Origin: Rhizobium sp. NFR07
GTDB taxonomy: Bacteria > Pseudomonadota > Alphaproteobacteria > Rhizobiales > Rhizobiaceae
DNA: 64,000 bases
Reading direction: 5' to 3'
Assembly: GCF_900111905.1 (NCBI RefSeq)
Contig: NZ_FOKM01000002.1
Coordinates: 186,001-250,000, forward strand
Positions 17,448-28,768 of this stretch are shown piece by piece. How positions within the stretch are numbered: position 1 is the stretch's first letter; each line of letters opens with the position of its first letter. Under the pieces are notes generated by a model. The model had not been told where the DNA came from, searched no databases, and worked only from the letters and a program-made list of their open reading frames with translations. Position numbers and translations under genes: made by a program.

Positions 17448-18623
17448 TCAGTGATAGGGGTCGGCGGCGTCGCGCAATCCATCTCCCAGGAAGTTGAAGG
17501 CGAGGATGACGAGAATGACCGGAATGACCGGAATGAGCAGCCACGGATAGAGCGCCACGACATTGACTGTGCGCGCCTCGGTGAGCAGCACGCCCCAGCT
17601 TGTTACCGGTGGCCGCAGGCCGAGCCCGAGGAAGCTCAGCGTCGTCTCGCCAAGGATCATGCCGGGAATGGTCAGTGTCGCGCTGGCGATCAGGTGCGAC
17701 ATAAAGCCGGGGATCAGATGCCGGCCGATGATGCGCCAGTGACCGGCGCCCATCAGCTGCGCGGCGAGAACATAGTCCTCCTCACGCAGGGACAGGAGCT
17801 TGGATCGCACCGCGCGCGCCAGGCCCGTCCAGTCGAGCAGCCCGAGGATGAAGGTGATCCCGAGATAGATGACGAACGGGCTCCAGTCGGCCGGCATGAT
17901 CGCGGCCAGTGCCAGCCAGAGCGGAATGCTCGGGATCGACTGCAGCACCTCGATGATGCGCTGGACGACGAGATCGAACTTGCCGCCCCAGTAACCGGCA
18001 AGCCCGCCGATCAGGATGCCGAGCACGAAACTGGTGGTGATGCCGAGCAGACCGATCGTCAGCGAGATGCGCGCGCCGTAGATGACGCGGGAGAGCACGT
18101 CGCGTCCCAGCCGGTCGGTGCCGAACAGGAACATCTGGCCGCCTTCCGCCGGGCAGACGAGGTGCCGCTCGGCAGAGATGAAGCCCCAGAACTGATAGCT
18201 GTCGCCCTTGCAGAAGAAGCGCAGCGGCTGGACCTGGTTCGGATCGTCGCGATAGACCCGCTTCAGGTTCTCCATGTCCAGTTCCATCGTCCGGCCATAG
18301 ACGAACGGGCCGACGAAGGAGCCCTCGTGGAACCAGTGCACCGATTGCGGCGGCGCATAGATATTGTTCATGTCGCGCGTGTGCAGATTATAGGGCGCCA
18401 GGAATTCCGCGACGATGATCGACAGATAGGCGATCAGCAGGAATATGCCGGAGATCAGCGCCAGCCGGTGGCGCCGGAAGCGCCACCACATCAGTTGCAG
18501 CTGAGAGGCCTGCTTGGCGATCGCCGCACCTTCCACGCCCTTGTCAAAGGCATAGGGGTCGAAGGGTGCTGTCGAGACGTAATGCGGCAATGGCTGGCCG
18601 TCAGGGGGCAGTTGCATGCTCAT
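17448..18623 (-). CDS. Oligopeptide-type ABC transporter permease (DppC/OppC family)
   Basis: Second permease of an oligopeptide-type importer. The 391-residue protein has an N-terminal cytoplasmic stretch of about 50 residues, a first helix near 55-75 (LALISGIFLLIAYLSIIVAE), a long periplasmic loop, then FGTDRLGRDVLSRVIYGARIS, the conserved entry to the permease domain. EEDYVLAAQLMGAGHWRI near residue 275 is the EAA loop. The large loop (residues 80-165), including a Cys-containing segment, makes it longer than the usual 300-residue DppC and more like YejE. Its start overlaps the stop of the upstream permease by four bases. Confidence 0.88.
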   Translation of the reverse strand: MSMQLPPDGQPLPHYVSTAPFDPYAFDKGVEGAAIAKQASQLQLMWWRFRRHRLALISGIFLLIAYLSIIVAEFLAPYNLHTRDMNNIYAPPQSVHWFHEGSFVGPFVYGRTMELDMENLKRVYRDDPNQVQPLRFFCKGDSYQFWGFISAERHLVCPAEGGQMFLFGTDRLGRDVLSRVIYGARISLTIGLLGITTSFVLGILIGGLAGYWGGKFDLVVQRIIEVLQSIPSIPLWLALAAIMPADWSPFVIYLGITFILGLLDWTGLARAVRSKLLSLREEDYVLAAQLMGAGHWRIIGRHLIPGFMSHLIASATLTIPGMILGETTLSFLGLGLRPPVTSWGVLLTEARTVNVVALYPWLLIPVIPVILVILAFNFLGDGLRDAADPYH

Positions 18624-19618
18624 CGCGTCTTGCCTCCGTAAAGCCTGATGCGTGGATCGAAGAGGGCAAGCGCGATGTCGGAGATCAGGACCCCGACAAC
18701 GGTCAGTACAGCGAGGAACATCAGGAACGAGCCGGCGAGATACATGTCCTGCGTCTGCAGCGCCTTGATCAGCATCGGTCCAGTCGTCTCGAGCGAGAGC
18801 ACGACAGCGGTGATCTCCGCGCCCGAGATGATCTGCGGCAGGATAGAGCCAATGTCGGAGATGAAGAAATTGAGCGACATGCGCAGCGGATATTTGGTCA
18901 GCACCTTGAACGGGTGAAGTCCCTTGGCTCGCGCCGTCATCACATATTGCTTGCGCAACTCGTCGAGCAGGTTGGCGCGCAGGCGCCGTACCATGCCCGC
19001 CGTGCCGGCCGTGCCGATGATGATGACGGGGATCCAGAGATGTTCGAGGATCGATAGGGCCTTGTCCCAGCTCATCGGCTGGTTGAGGTATTTCTGGTCC
19101 ATCAGATGGCCGATCGACGTGCCGAACCAGACATTGGCGAAATACATCAGGATCAGGGCGAGCACGAAATTGGGAACGGCTAGCCCGATCAGGCCGAGCA
19201 GCGTCAGTCCGTAGTCGCCCCAGCTATACTGGTGCGTCGCGGAGTAGATGCCGATCGGGAAAGCCAGCAGCCAAGTGACGATGATGGTCACGACCGATAC
19301 AAGCACGGTGAGCCACAGCCGGTCGCCGACGACGTCCGATACCGGCAGCCGGTATTCGAACGAATAGCCGAAATCGCCGACCAGCATGCCGCCGACCCAG
19401 TGCAGGTAACGGATCGGCAAGGGCTGGTCGAAGCCGTAACGGGCTCGAAGCTCATCGATTTCCTGCATGTCGGCGCTTTCGCCGATCGCGCGCATTTCAG
19501 CGACATAACTCTCGAAATAGTCGCCAGGCGGCAACTCGATGATCGTGAAGACGAGCATCGAGATCAGCACCAGCGTCGGAATCATCACCAGGATCCGCCA
19601 GAGTATGTAACGGATCAT
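18620..19618 (-). CDS. Oligopeptide-type ABC transporter permease (DppB/OppB family)
   Basis: First permease of the second peptide importer, 332 residues. It opens MIRYILWRILVMIPTLVLIS, typical of DppB/OppB, followed by a periplasmic loop with the usual RYGFDQPLPIRYLHWVG. The EAA loop is TARAKGLHPFKVLTKYPLR near residue 233. About six transmembrane segments are visible, and it ends near LFDPRIRLYGG. It overlaps the binding-protein gene upstream and the second permease downstream by four bases each. Confidence 0.88.
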   Translation of the reverse strand: MIRYILWRILVMIPTLVLISMLVFTIIELPPGDYFESYVAEMRAIGESADMQEIDELRARYGFDQPLPIRYLHWVGGMLVGDFGYSFEYRLPVSDVVGDRLWLTVLVSVVTIIVTWLLAFPIGIYSATHQYSWGDYGLTLLGLIGLAVPNFVLALILMYFANVWFGTSIGHLMDQKYLNQPMSWDKALSILEHLWIPVIIIGTAGTAGMVRRLRANLLDELRKQYVMTARAKGLHPFKVLTKYPLRMSLNFFISDIGSILPQIISGAEITAVVLSLETTGPMLIKALQTQDMYLAGSFLMFLAVLTVVGVLISDIALALFDPRIRLYGGKTR

Positions 19619-21515
19619 GCCTGGTTCTCCTCGTACCAGAAGGTATCGGGCATATAGACACCCAGATAGGATGTGGGGTCGAAACCGTAGAGTGCTTTTT
19701 CCGGGATGTTGCGCAGCCTGGACGATTTTACCATCGGCTGCAGCGCCTGGTTGACGATGCCGATGGTGAAGACGCTCTGGGTGAAGATATCGAGCATCGA
19801 ATGCCAGATTGCTTCCCGCTCGGCGTGGGTGCCCGCGGTCTTCCAGTCCTTCATCAGGTCAAGGAGCTGCATCGCCTCCGGCAGGTCCGGCGGGTGGCCA
19901 TCGCCGCCGCCGGAGAGGAAGTGAAGACCCCATACCGGCCATTGCAGCTGGTCGTCGGCGGTCGGAGCGAGCTCTTTCGGCGACATTTCCGCCGTCGGCA
20001 CGCCATTGTCCAATCCCATCCAGATGCCCATCAGCGTCTCGCCGCCGATCACGCGCTTGCGGAAGATTTCCCGCTGCGACACGCGGGTGAAGATGGAAAT
20101 GCCGATGTTAGACCAATGGTCGGTGATCAGTTCCAGCACGTCGCTTTCGAATGTGCTTTCGCCGGCGCTCTCGATGATGATCTTCGCCGGCCGGCCATCG
20201 GCAAGAAGCCGCAGCCCGTCCTCGTTGCGCTTGTCCAGCCCGGCCTCGTCGAGCAGTCGGTTGGCTTGCTCGATATCGTGACTTGCCCAGGCCTGCTCGT
20301 ATTCGGGCTTGAATAGCGGGCTGTCCGGCAGGATCGAATTTCCCGCCTCATGGGCGAGCCCGAAGAAGACCGCCTTGTTGATCTCCTCGCGGTCTATCGC
20401 AAGCGACAGCGCCCGCCTGACGCGGACATCCTGGAAGACCTGGCGCCAGCCATCATCCTTGCAGTTGAGGTTGGGGATCAGCGCCACGCGCGACCCTTGC
20501 GTCCGTTTCCACAGGTCGACCTTGAGCGGGAAGCGCTTCTCGGCCGCCTTGAGGAAGGTGTAATCGGCAAAATCGACATTGGCGGGCTGCAGGTCGCTGT
20601 CGCCGGATCCGGCTTTGGCCGCAATGAGATCCGGCCCGCTGACATTCAGCACGAACTTGTCGATATAGGGCAATTGCAGGCCGTTCTCGTCGACGCGATG
20701 AAAATACGGATTGCGCTTGAAGACAAACTGCTGCGCCGGCGGGCTGGTGCTGTTGAACCAGGGATCGAGCGTCGGCAGCGCCGGGTTTTCCGGTCTGACC
20801 GTGCGCGACATCTTCTTGTGAAGGTCACCCCACTCCTCGGCCTTGTTCTTCTTCATCAGCTTGGCGAGCGTGTCCGCATCCTGGTAGCGCGGATGGAATT
20901 GCTTCAGATAGGCTGAGGGCATCACGATGACGAGCGGGGAGGGGCTGGCAAGCTGGGCCAGGAAATCCGGATTGGGTTCTTCCCAGGTGTAGCGCAACGT
21001 CCACTGGTCGATCAGTTCGAACTGCGGCCCCTTGCCGTTGACCCTCAGATCCACCGGTATGCCGCCCTTGTGGAGGTCCCGGTTGTTCATCACGTCTTCC
21101 CAGCTGTAACGGAAATCCTCCGTCGTCAGCGGAGAGCCGTCGGACCATTTATGTCCTTCGCGCAGCTTGAAGGTGAAGATCCGGTCTTCCTCCGCCGTAT
21201 AGCTTTCGAGGATATCCGGCTGGAGGTTGAGTTTCTCGTCGTAGCCGACGAGCCTCGAATAGCCGTTGATCGGCATGAGGCGAATATCGCGCTGGCCACC
21301 GATCAGCATGCGCACGACGCCGCCGTGCCGGCCCGGCTGCCTGTTGGCCGCAGACAGATTGACGACGCGGGGATTGAGCGGCAGTCGCGCAGTGACCTCC
21401 GGCATCGAGCCATCCTTGACGGCATCGTCGAGTATCCCCGATCCGGTAAATGCCGCCTTGGCACTAAATGGGCTGAATGCCGCGGCCATCAGCCCGAGAA
21501 CTGTTCTTCGCAAGA

Positions 21516-21519
<4 letters not shown>
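19615..21519 (-). CDS. Oligopeptide-type ABC transporter substrate-binding protein with twin-arginine-like signal
   Basis: Extracytoplasmic solute-binding protein of the SBP_bac_5 family, 634 residues. It begins MILRRTVLGLMAAAFSPFSA, which carries an RRxxLxL stretch resembling a Tat signal, cut near AKAAF. FKLREGHKWSDGSPLTTEDFRYSWEDV, around residues 115-141 and cited by its ends, is the family signature for the ligand lobe. VRRALSLAIDREEINKAVF near residue 380 is the second conserved block. It lies inside the operon, second after the dual ATPase, rather than first, which is unusual for a binding protein. The substrate is unknown. Confidence 0.86.
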
Positions 21520-23399
<1,880 letters not shown>

Positions 23400-23522
23400 C
23401 AAACGCCTTTCGATGGCTGAGACATGTGATTACCTGTTCGGGTTGACGCCAAAACGCTAAAGAGCGTAGCGCAGAGCGGTGAAGTTAGTCCATGGCACGA
23501 GAAGGTTGCTGTAACGCTACCG

Positions 23523-24482
23523 ATGATAAACGACGCAGACTACAAAAAGATGCTTGCAGAGGCCAGGAAGCTGATTCTGGCGAGTGAATTGGACGCGGCG
23601 CACGATCTTTTGCGACAGATCGAGGCGAAAAACCTCGGAAACGGCGATCCCGCGACGTCTCTCGGCCTGCCCCGGAGGCTCCAGTCGGTGCTGCTGAAGC
23701 TTGCCAAGGCAAAGGGCGATGCTGTGAGCAGGATCGCCTATCAGTTCCATCTCGTGCCGCCGCCCGAAAGGCTGGCGCGATATGCAACCTTTTCGGCCGA
23801 AGAGCGCAGGGCGATGGTCGAGCTGTCGCGGACAGCCGTTCCGCGCTGCATTCACCAGATATGGCTGGGTTCAAGACCCGTTCCCCCGACCGTCGGTGCA
23901 TGGTCGGCCCACGCCACCGCCCATGGATATCAGCACAGGCTGTGGCGGGAGGAAGATCTTGCGCAAGCGGGCTATGACCGCCATCCGGCGCTCAGACATA
24001 TGCTCGACGAAGGCGACTTTCCGGGTGCGGTCGATGTCGCCCGATACATGATCCTGCGGGATATGGGCGGTATCTATCTCGATTGCGACTGGTATCCTGC
24101 CCGCTCCAGTGTCACCTTCCACGACTTCCTGCCATTGACCGGCCTGTCCGCCTTTGCCGAGGAAACGCCGCGCAACACCGGGAAGGGCAGCACGCTGCTT
24201 GCCAATTCCTTCATCGCGACGCCGCCGGGAAATCCCGTTTTCGCGCGGCTCTGCGACGCACTGACGGCGGTGGTCGATGATCTGGGCGACGTGCCGGCCT
24301 GGTGGTCGACCGGCCCCCTCATCTTCACCGTTGTCGCCCGTTCCGGCCCCATCAGCCTTGCCGATGCCGGATTTGTCGCGGCCGCTGCACCGGCCAGCGC
24401 TTTGCTGGCCGATCTGGATGCATTGGCGGCGGATAACGAGGCGAGAGGCGGCGGCCTGCTTATTCCATGGAAGCCCTGGTAA
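23523..24482 (+). CDS. DXD-motif glycosyltransferase (sugar-transferase, Och1/capsular type)
   Basis: A 319-residue probable glycosyltransferase. An N-terminal helical region (1-100) with a tetratricopeptide-like look precedes a catalytic domain that starts at IHQIWLG (110-116). The domain contains GAVDVARYMILRDMGGIYLD followed by CDW; Asp187 and Asp189 form the DXD metal/nucleotide-sugar site of the Gly_transf_sug family (PF04488 type). No transmembrane segment is seen. It is divergent from the peptide ABC operon and ends three bases before the convergent deacetylase-like gene. Donor and acceptor are unknown. Confidence 0.82.
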   Translation: MINDADYKKMLAEARKLILASELDAAHDLLRQIEAKNLGNGDPATSLGLPRRLQSVLLKLAKAKGDAVSRIAYQFHLVPPPERLARYATFSAEERRAMVELSRTAVPRCIHQIWLGSRPVPPTVGAWSAHATAHGYQHRLWREEDLAQAGYDRHPALRHMLDEGDFPGAVDVARYMILRDMGGIYLDCDWYPARSSVTFHDFLPLTGLSAFAEETPRNTGKGSTLLANSFIATPPGNPVFARLCDALTAVVDDLGDVPAWWSTGPLIFTVVARSGPISLADAGFVAAAAPASALLADLDALAADNEARGGGLLIPWKPW

Positions 24483-24485
24483 GGC

Positions 24486-25226
24486 TCAGGTTTCGCGCAT
24501 CAGCTCACGAACGGAAACCCAGTGGCAGGCCGGGTGACCGGCAGTGAGTTCGCACAGGTCGTCCAGAAACCGCCATGCCGCCTCGTCGTGCACGAGGTGA
24601 TGGGTAAGGATGCCGAGCGGGACATGCGATGCCGTCGCCATCTGCAGATGCGCGGTAGCTTCTGCGTAGAGAATATCGATCGGGCGTCCCCCGCGGGTTC
24701 CCTTCCAGTCGATGATATCGACATGGGTATTCACCAGCGGCAGCGGACTATCATCTCGTTCCGGGCCAAACACGGACAGTGCCTGGTATCCGATTTCCGG
24801 CAGGTGGGGGATCAGGCCGGCTGCGATCCGGTTCCACGGCGGCACGAGAAGCGGCACGGCCCTGTCGCCGAACAGGGAATTGATGCGGGCGAGCCCGTCG
24901 GCAAGCCGCGCGAGAACGGCGGCTTCGCCGCGATGAAGTCCAAGTTCCTGCTTCTTCTCGGGTGCCGGCGCGTGGTTGGCGTGATCCCAGCCATGAACGG
25001 CAACTGAGATCGCCGGCAATGCCTTCAGGAGACCGGCAAGGGCGTCGGTCGCGCCAGCCGGGATCGCCGCGATCGTCATCGGTGCAGCCCACCGGGTCGA
25101 CAGATCGAGAAGACGGGACAGAGCCTCGGTGGGTTCGATCGCATCGTCGTCGCGCAGCCATAGCTGTGCGGTCCGGCTGTCGCGGGCATAGGCATCGAGC
25201 GTTTGCAGGAACTGGTTGCGGCTCAT
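24486..25226 (-). CDS. Polysaccharide deacetylase-like protein
   Basis: A 246-residue protein with the carbohydrate esterase 4 (NodB-like) pattern. LRDDDA (24-29) provides the catalytic and metal Asp residues; HGWDHANH (78-85) supplies His78 and His82, spaced as in the H-x3-H metal motif; VPPWNRI near 129 resembles the conserved Arg/Pro motif. It lacks a signal peptide, so it would act in the cytoplasm, perhaps on a lipid-linked or nucleotide-sugar intermediate. It follows the GT4 gene on the same strand by three bases, indicating co-translation and a shared pathway. The substrate is unknown. Confidence 0.75.
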   Translation of the reverse strand: MSRNQFLQTLDAYARDSRTAQLWLRDDDAIEPTEALSRLLDLSTRWAAPMTIAAIPAGATDALAGLLKALPAISVAVHGWDHANHAPAPEKKQELGLHRGEAAVLARLADGLARINSLFGDRAVPLLVPPWNRIAAGLIPHLPEIGYQALSVFGPERDDSPLPLVNTHVDIIDWKGTRGGRPIDILYAEATAHLQMATASHVPLGILTHHLVHDEAAWRFLDDLCELTAGHPACHWVSVRELMRET

Positions 25227-25229
25227 GGG

Positions 25230-26318
25230 CTATCTCACATATCGATCAAGGATCCGGCGCAGGGCTTCCGCCGCACCGGCGATGGATCTTTCTTCCGTCG
25301 CAAATCGTCGCGCCTGTTGCCCGAGGCGGGACCTCAGCGCGTCGTCGGTCAGCAGGCGTGCCATGGCTGCCGCGAGCGCCTCGGGGTCGCCGGGAGGCGT
25401 CAGCAGGCCCGTGCGATCGTGCTTGACGACCTCCGGCACGCCGGCAATCGCTTCGGCCACGACCGGCAGGCCCATCGCCTGCGCCTCAAGATAGGCAAGT
25501 CCATAGGCCTCGCCGTGACCTGGCCAGACGAAGACGGAGCCGCGTGCCAGAAGTGCCCCGACCGCATCCTCCGAAAGCGCTCCCAGCCACTCGATCCTGT
25601 CAGGTCCGAACAAGGCGAACGCGGCCTCCACCTCCTGTCGGCATTCGCCGTCTCCGGCGATCGACAGTGTCCAGGGCAGGTCGGCAATCCGGCTTAGGCT
25701 TTCCGCCAGCGCTCTGTAGCTGCTCAGCTTGTCACCGGGGCGCATCATCGCGACGATGACAAGCCGCATCGGCTCCGGCGATGGCGTAAGGGCGCCATAA
25801 GGCGTGCTGTCGATGAATGGCGGTATGAGTTCGAGGCGGGCACCGGGTGCCGCGGCCTGCAGCCCGTCCATGTCGCGGCGGGTGAAGCAGAGGTTGACAG
25901 TCGCGGCGTCGAGGCTCTCGAGCAGCATGTCCTGCGACTGCTTCCATACTCCGAGATTGCGGCGGGTCGAATAGGAGGCTTCGGCATTGATCAGTGGTAT
26001 GCCGAGACGCCCGCTGACAGCCGGCCCCAGAAGGTCGGGCGCCTTGTAATAGGGATGGTAGGTGAACCAGAGGTCGGGCGCCTTTTGTCCCGAGAACACC
26101 GTCATGATGCGCTCGATCTCACGCGCTGCCTGAGCCTTGTTCTCGTCCAGGGCGTCCGGCATGTCCGGCGATCGCATGAAGCTGCGCATTTCGGATGCCA
26201 CCGCGACATCATGACCGAGAAGACCGAGCGCTCTGATGATGAGCCGCGCCATCAGCCTGTCACCCGACGGTACGGGATGGTTGGGCGACTTGAGGGGCGA
26301 ATAGAACAGGATTTTCAT
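25230..26318 (-). CDS. GT4-family glycosyltransferase
   Basis: A 362-residue GT-B glycosyltransferase beginning MKILFYSPLKSPNHPVPSGD at ATG 26318, with CCAGG just upstream. Longer in-frame openings have no domain support. LVIVAMMRPGDKLSSYRALAES near 195 is the start of the nucleotide-sugar-binding half. The stretch from FVWPGHGEAYGLAY to VVAEAIAGVPEVV near 285-310 carries the conserved E-x7-E motif (GEAYGLAYLEAQ). It is the upstream gene of a two-gene unit with the deacetylase-like protein and is divergent from the nucleotide-sugar dehydrogenase. Confidence 0.85.
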   Translation of the reverse strand: MKILFYSPLKSPNHPVPSGDRLMARLIIRALGLLGHDVAVASEMRSFMRSPDMPDALDENKAQAAREIERIMTVFSGQKAPDLWFTYHPYYKAPDLLGPAVSGRLGIPLINAEASYSTRRNLGVWKQSQDMLLESLDAATVNLCFTRRDMDGLQAAAPGARLELIPPFIDSTPYGALTPSPEPMRLVIVAMMRPGDKLSSYRALAESLSRIADLPWTLSIAGDGECRQEVEAAFALFGPDRIEWLGALSEDAVGALLARGSVFVWPGHGEAYGLAYLEAQAMGLPVVAEAIAGVPEVVKHDRTGLLTPPGDPEALAAAMARLLTDDALRSRLGQQARRFATEERSIAGAAEALRRILDRYVR

Positions 26319-26426
26319 AGACCTGGCATTGTCTGTAAGGATCATCTCCCTGTGACCCACTCTTGACACGTCGGTGCTTCCATCACAACTGTCGCCTGCT
26401 GCCTCACCGCAAGGAATTCTCCAGCC

Positions 26427-27767
26427 ATGACCGACACCCCCCTTTCCGCCGCGCTTCAAGCGATGATCGACGCCCGCACGGCAAGGGCAGGCGTCGTGGG
26501 GCTTGGCTATGTCGGCCTGCCGCTCGCGATGGCCTTTGCCAGAGCCGGCTTCCCCGTTACCGGCTTCGATATCGATCCGTCGAAGATCGAGCATATCGAA
26601 CACCGGGAGAGCTATATCGAGGCGGTGCCGGAAGATGTGCTGAAGACCGAATGCGAGGCCGGCCGCTTCTCGGCGACCTGCGATTTCGACAGGCTGAGCG
26701 AATGCGATATCATTGCGATCTGCGTGCCGACGCCACTCACCGCCCATCGCGACCCCGATCTATCCTATGTGGCGAAGACGGCGGAAGCGATTGCGAAGAC
26801 CCTGCGACCGGGCCAGTTGATCGTTCTGGAATCGACTACCTATCCCGGCACGACGGACGAGATCGTCAAGCCGATCCTGGAAAAGACGGGTCTGAAGTCG
26901 GGCGTGGATTTCTTCCTCGGCTATTCGCCGGAACGGGAAGACCCGGGCAACCGCCAGTTCCAGACCGCCACCATCCCGAAGGTCGTTGCCGGTGACGGCG
27001 GAGCCGCCGCCGCCTTGATGCAGGCTTTCTACGGCGCGACCGTATCGGCCGTCGTGCCCGTCTCGACGACGGCGACCGCCGAAGCGGTGAAGCTGACGGA
27101 GAATATCTTCCGGGCGGTCAACATCGCTCTCGTCAACGAGTTGAAGCTCGTCTACGACGCCATGGGCATCGATGTATGGGAGGTCATCGACGCGGCCAAG
27201 TCCAAGCCCTTCGGTTACATGCCCTTTTATCCCGGCCCCGGATTGGGCGGTCATTGCATCCCGATCGACCCCTTCTACCTGACCTGGAAGTCTCGCGAAT
27301 TCGAGGTGCCGACGCGGTTCATCGAATTGGCCGGCGAGATCAACACGGCCATGCCCCATCATATCGTGACGCGGCTGGCTGAAGCGCTCGACATCCGTTC
27401 CGGCAAGGCGCTCAGCCGCTCCAAGGTGCTGCTGATCGGTCTTGCCTACAAGAAGAACGTACCGGATATCCGCGAAAGCCCCTCGCTGCGGTTGATGGAG
27501 CTGATCGAGCGCCGCGGCGGAGCTGCTGCCTATTTCGACCCCTATGTGACGGAAATCCCGTCGACCCGCGAATATGCCGAACTCAAGGGCCGGCGTTCGC
27601 TCGCCTGGGATCTGGAGGCAATCAGGTCCTTCGATGCCGTGGTCATCGCGACGGATCATGACAATGTCGACTATGAGGCAATTGCCCGTATTGCCCCCGT
27701 GATCGTCGATACCCGCAACGTCTTTGCCCGAAAGGGCATCGAATCCAATGCCATCGTCAAAGCCTGA
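26427..27767 (+). CDS. UDP-sugar 6-dehydrogenase (UDP-GlcNAc/UDP-glucose type)
   Basis: Oxidises the 6-hydroxyl of a UDP-hexose or UDP-N-acetylhexosamine to a uronate with two NAD+. The 446 residues carry GLGYVG (25-30) for NAD binding, STTYPGTTDE near 136, GYSPERED near 165, and the active-site Cys277 in GPGLGGHCIPIDPFYL. The last stretch, with IPIDPFYLTWK, and the NVPDIRESPS segment near 350 look closer to WbpA/WecC-type N-acetylhexosamine dehydrogenases than to Ugd, so UDP-GlcNAc or UDP-ManNAc is more likely; this is inference. It makes an acidic sugar donor for the surrounding polysaccharide genes. Confidence 0.88.
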   Translation: MTDTPLSAALQAMIDARTARAGVVGLGYVGLPLAMAFARAGFPVTGFDIDPSKIEHIEHRESYIEAVPEDVLKTECEAGRFSATCDFDRLSECDIIAICVPTPLTAHRDPDLSYVAKTAEAIAKTLRPGQLIVLESTTYPGTTDEIVKPILEKTGLKSGVDFFLGYSPEREDPGNRQFQTATIPKVVAGDGGAAAALMQAFYGATVSAVVPVSTTATAEAVKLTENIFRAVNIALVNELKLVYDAMGIDVWEVIDAAKSKPFGYMPFYPGPGLGGHCIPIDPFYLTWKSREFEVPTRFIELAGEINTAMPHHIVTRLAEALDIRSGKALSRSKVLLIGLAYKKNVPDIRESPSLRLMELIERRGGAAAYFDPYVTEIPSTREYAELKGRRSLAWDLEAIRSFDAVVIATDHDNVDYEAIARIAPVIVDTRNVFARKGIESNAIVKA

Positions 27768-27782
27768 GGAACCGGAATTTTA

Positions 27783-28265
27783 ATGAGCCGTCTCGATACA
27801 TTTATCAGCCGCATGTCCGCCCAGCGCGATATCCTCAATCACGTTGCCCATGATCTGGGACTGCCACCCGAAGGCGCCATTCTGGAGGTGGGGCTCGGTA
27901 ACGGCCGGACTTACAGCCATCTGCGTCAGCTCTTTCCCGATCGCAGGATTGTCGCCTTCGACAGGGCTCTCAACGCGCATCGCACCACTCTTCCGCAAGG
28001 TGATGACTTTGTCCTGGGAGAGATCAACGAGACAGGCAGGAATTTTGCCGGCAGCGAAGCCGCGCTGGTTCATGCAGACATAGGCACCGGCTATCCGGAG
28101 AGCGAGGCCGTTATCATGTCATGGTTGCCGCAGATCGTGGCCGATATGCTTCAATCGGGAGGCGTCGCGGTCAGTGGTTTGTCGCTGTCGCATCCGCAGC
28201 TGCAGGAATTGCAACGGCTTCCCACTGTCGAGGAAGGCCGCTACCACATGTACAGGAAGATTTGA
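27783..28265 (+). CDS. Small class I SAM-dependent methyltransferase-like protein
   Basis: A 160-residue protein with the SAM-binding motif ILEVGLGNGRTYSHL (residues 34-48) and an acidic residue ending the next strand (VAFDRAL). It then has VHADIGTGYPESEAVIMSWL and a C-terminal GGVAVSGLSL strand. It is shorter than typical methyltransferases, so the fold is compact. It starts 15 bp after the sugar dehydrogenase stop, so it is probably co-transcribed and may modify a sugar or act in the same polysaccharide pathway. The substrate is unknown. Confidence 0.75.
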   Translation: MSRLDTFISRMSAQRDILNHVAHDLGLPPEGAILEVGLGNGRTYSHLRQLFPDRRIVAFDRALNAHRTTLPQGDDFVLGEINETGRNFAGSEAALVHADIGTGYPESEAVIMSWLPQIVADMLQSGGVAVSGLSLSHPQLQELQRLPTVEEGRYHMYRKI

Positions 28266-28286
28266 GCCTGACGCGCCCTTTCAGGC
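28266..28286. terminator. Possible bidirectional terminator between convergent genes
   Basis: GCCTGA (28266-28271) and TCAGGC (28281-28286) are perfect inverted arms. An alternative stem, GCGCCCT (28273-28279) with AGGGCGC (28294-28300), overlaps it. It lies between the convergent methyltransferase and cyclic-nucleotide-binding genes. No long U-tract is present, so the assignment is tentative. Confidence 0.35.
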
Positions 28287-28736
28287 CTTCTGCAGGGCGC
28301 GGACCTTGTCCAGCTCGGAAGAGGTGAGGCGCAGACGCTCGGCAAGCGCGCGGGTCACCTTCATGGTCATGCCGGGACAATCGTCCATGATCCGGAACAG
28401 ATAGTCCTTGTTGATTTTCAGCGCTTCCACCGGCGATGCCGCCTGTACGGTGGAGCTGCGGGGACCGTCGCAGAGAATGGAAATGTCGCCGACGATCGAG
28501 TTGGCGCCGCGTTCGCTGACCTTCACCGGGCCGTCCTGGGTGCTGACCATGAATTCCACGGTGCCGCTCAGAATGAAATAGGCGAAATCGCCGCTCTCAC
28601 CCTGGTTGAAAAGCCGCTGGCCGGACTTGAATGACACGCGTTCCGATGCAAATGCGAGGAGCTTGAGCTTGCACGTGTCGACCTCCGCAAAGTACGGAAG
28701 CTTCCGCAGCAGTTGGACTTCATCACATAGCAACAT
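28281..28736 (-). CDS. Stand-alone cyclic nucleotide-binding domain protein
   Basis: A 151-residue protein consisting almost wholly of a CRP-type cyclic-nucleotide-binding beta-barrel. The glycine-bearing turns SGQRLFNQGESGDFAYFIL (38-56) are clear. The phosphate-binding cassette reads GDISILCDGPRSSTV (83-97), where Arg93 is the residue that normally holds the cyclic phosphate and Asp84 replaces the usual Glu. A C-terminal helix follows (MTMKVTRALAERLRLTSS), but no DNA-binding helix-turn-helix, so it is not a transcription factor. It begins 32 bp after the degenerate ABC-exporter gene on the same strand and is very likely its partner or regulator. Confidence 0.85.
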   Translation of the reverse strand: MLLCDEVQLLRKLPYFAEVDTCKLKLLAFASERVSFKSGQRLFNQGESGDFAYFILSGTVEFMVSTQDGPVKVSERGANSIVGDISILCDGPRSSTVQAASPVEALKINKDYLFRIMDDCPGMTMKVTRALAERLRLTSSELDKVRALQKA

Positions 28737-28768
28737 CGCTCTTACCGCCTTTCCCGTCGGATCGATCG

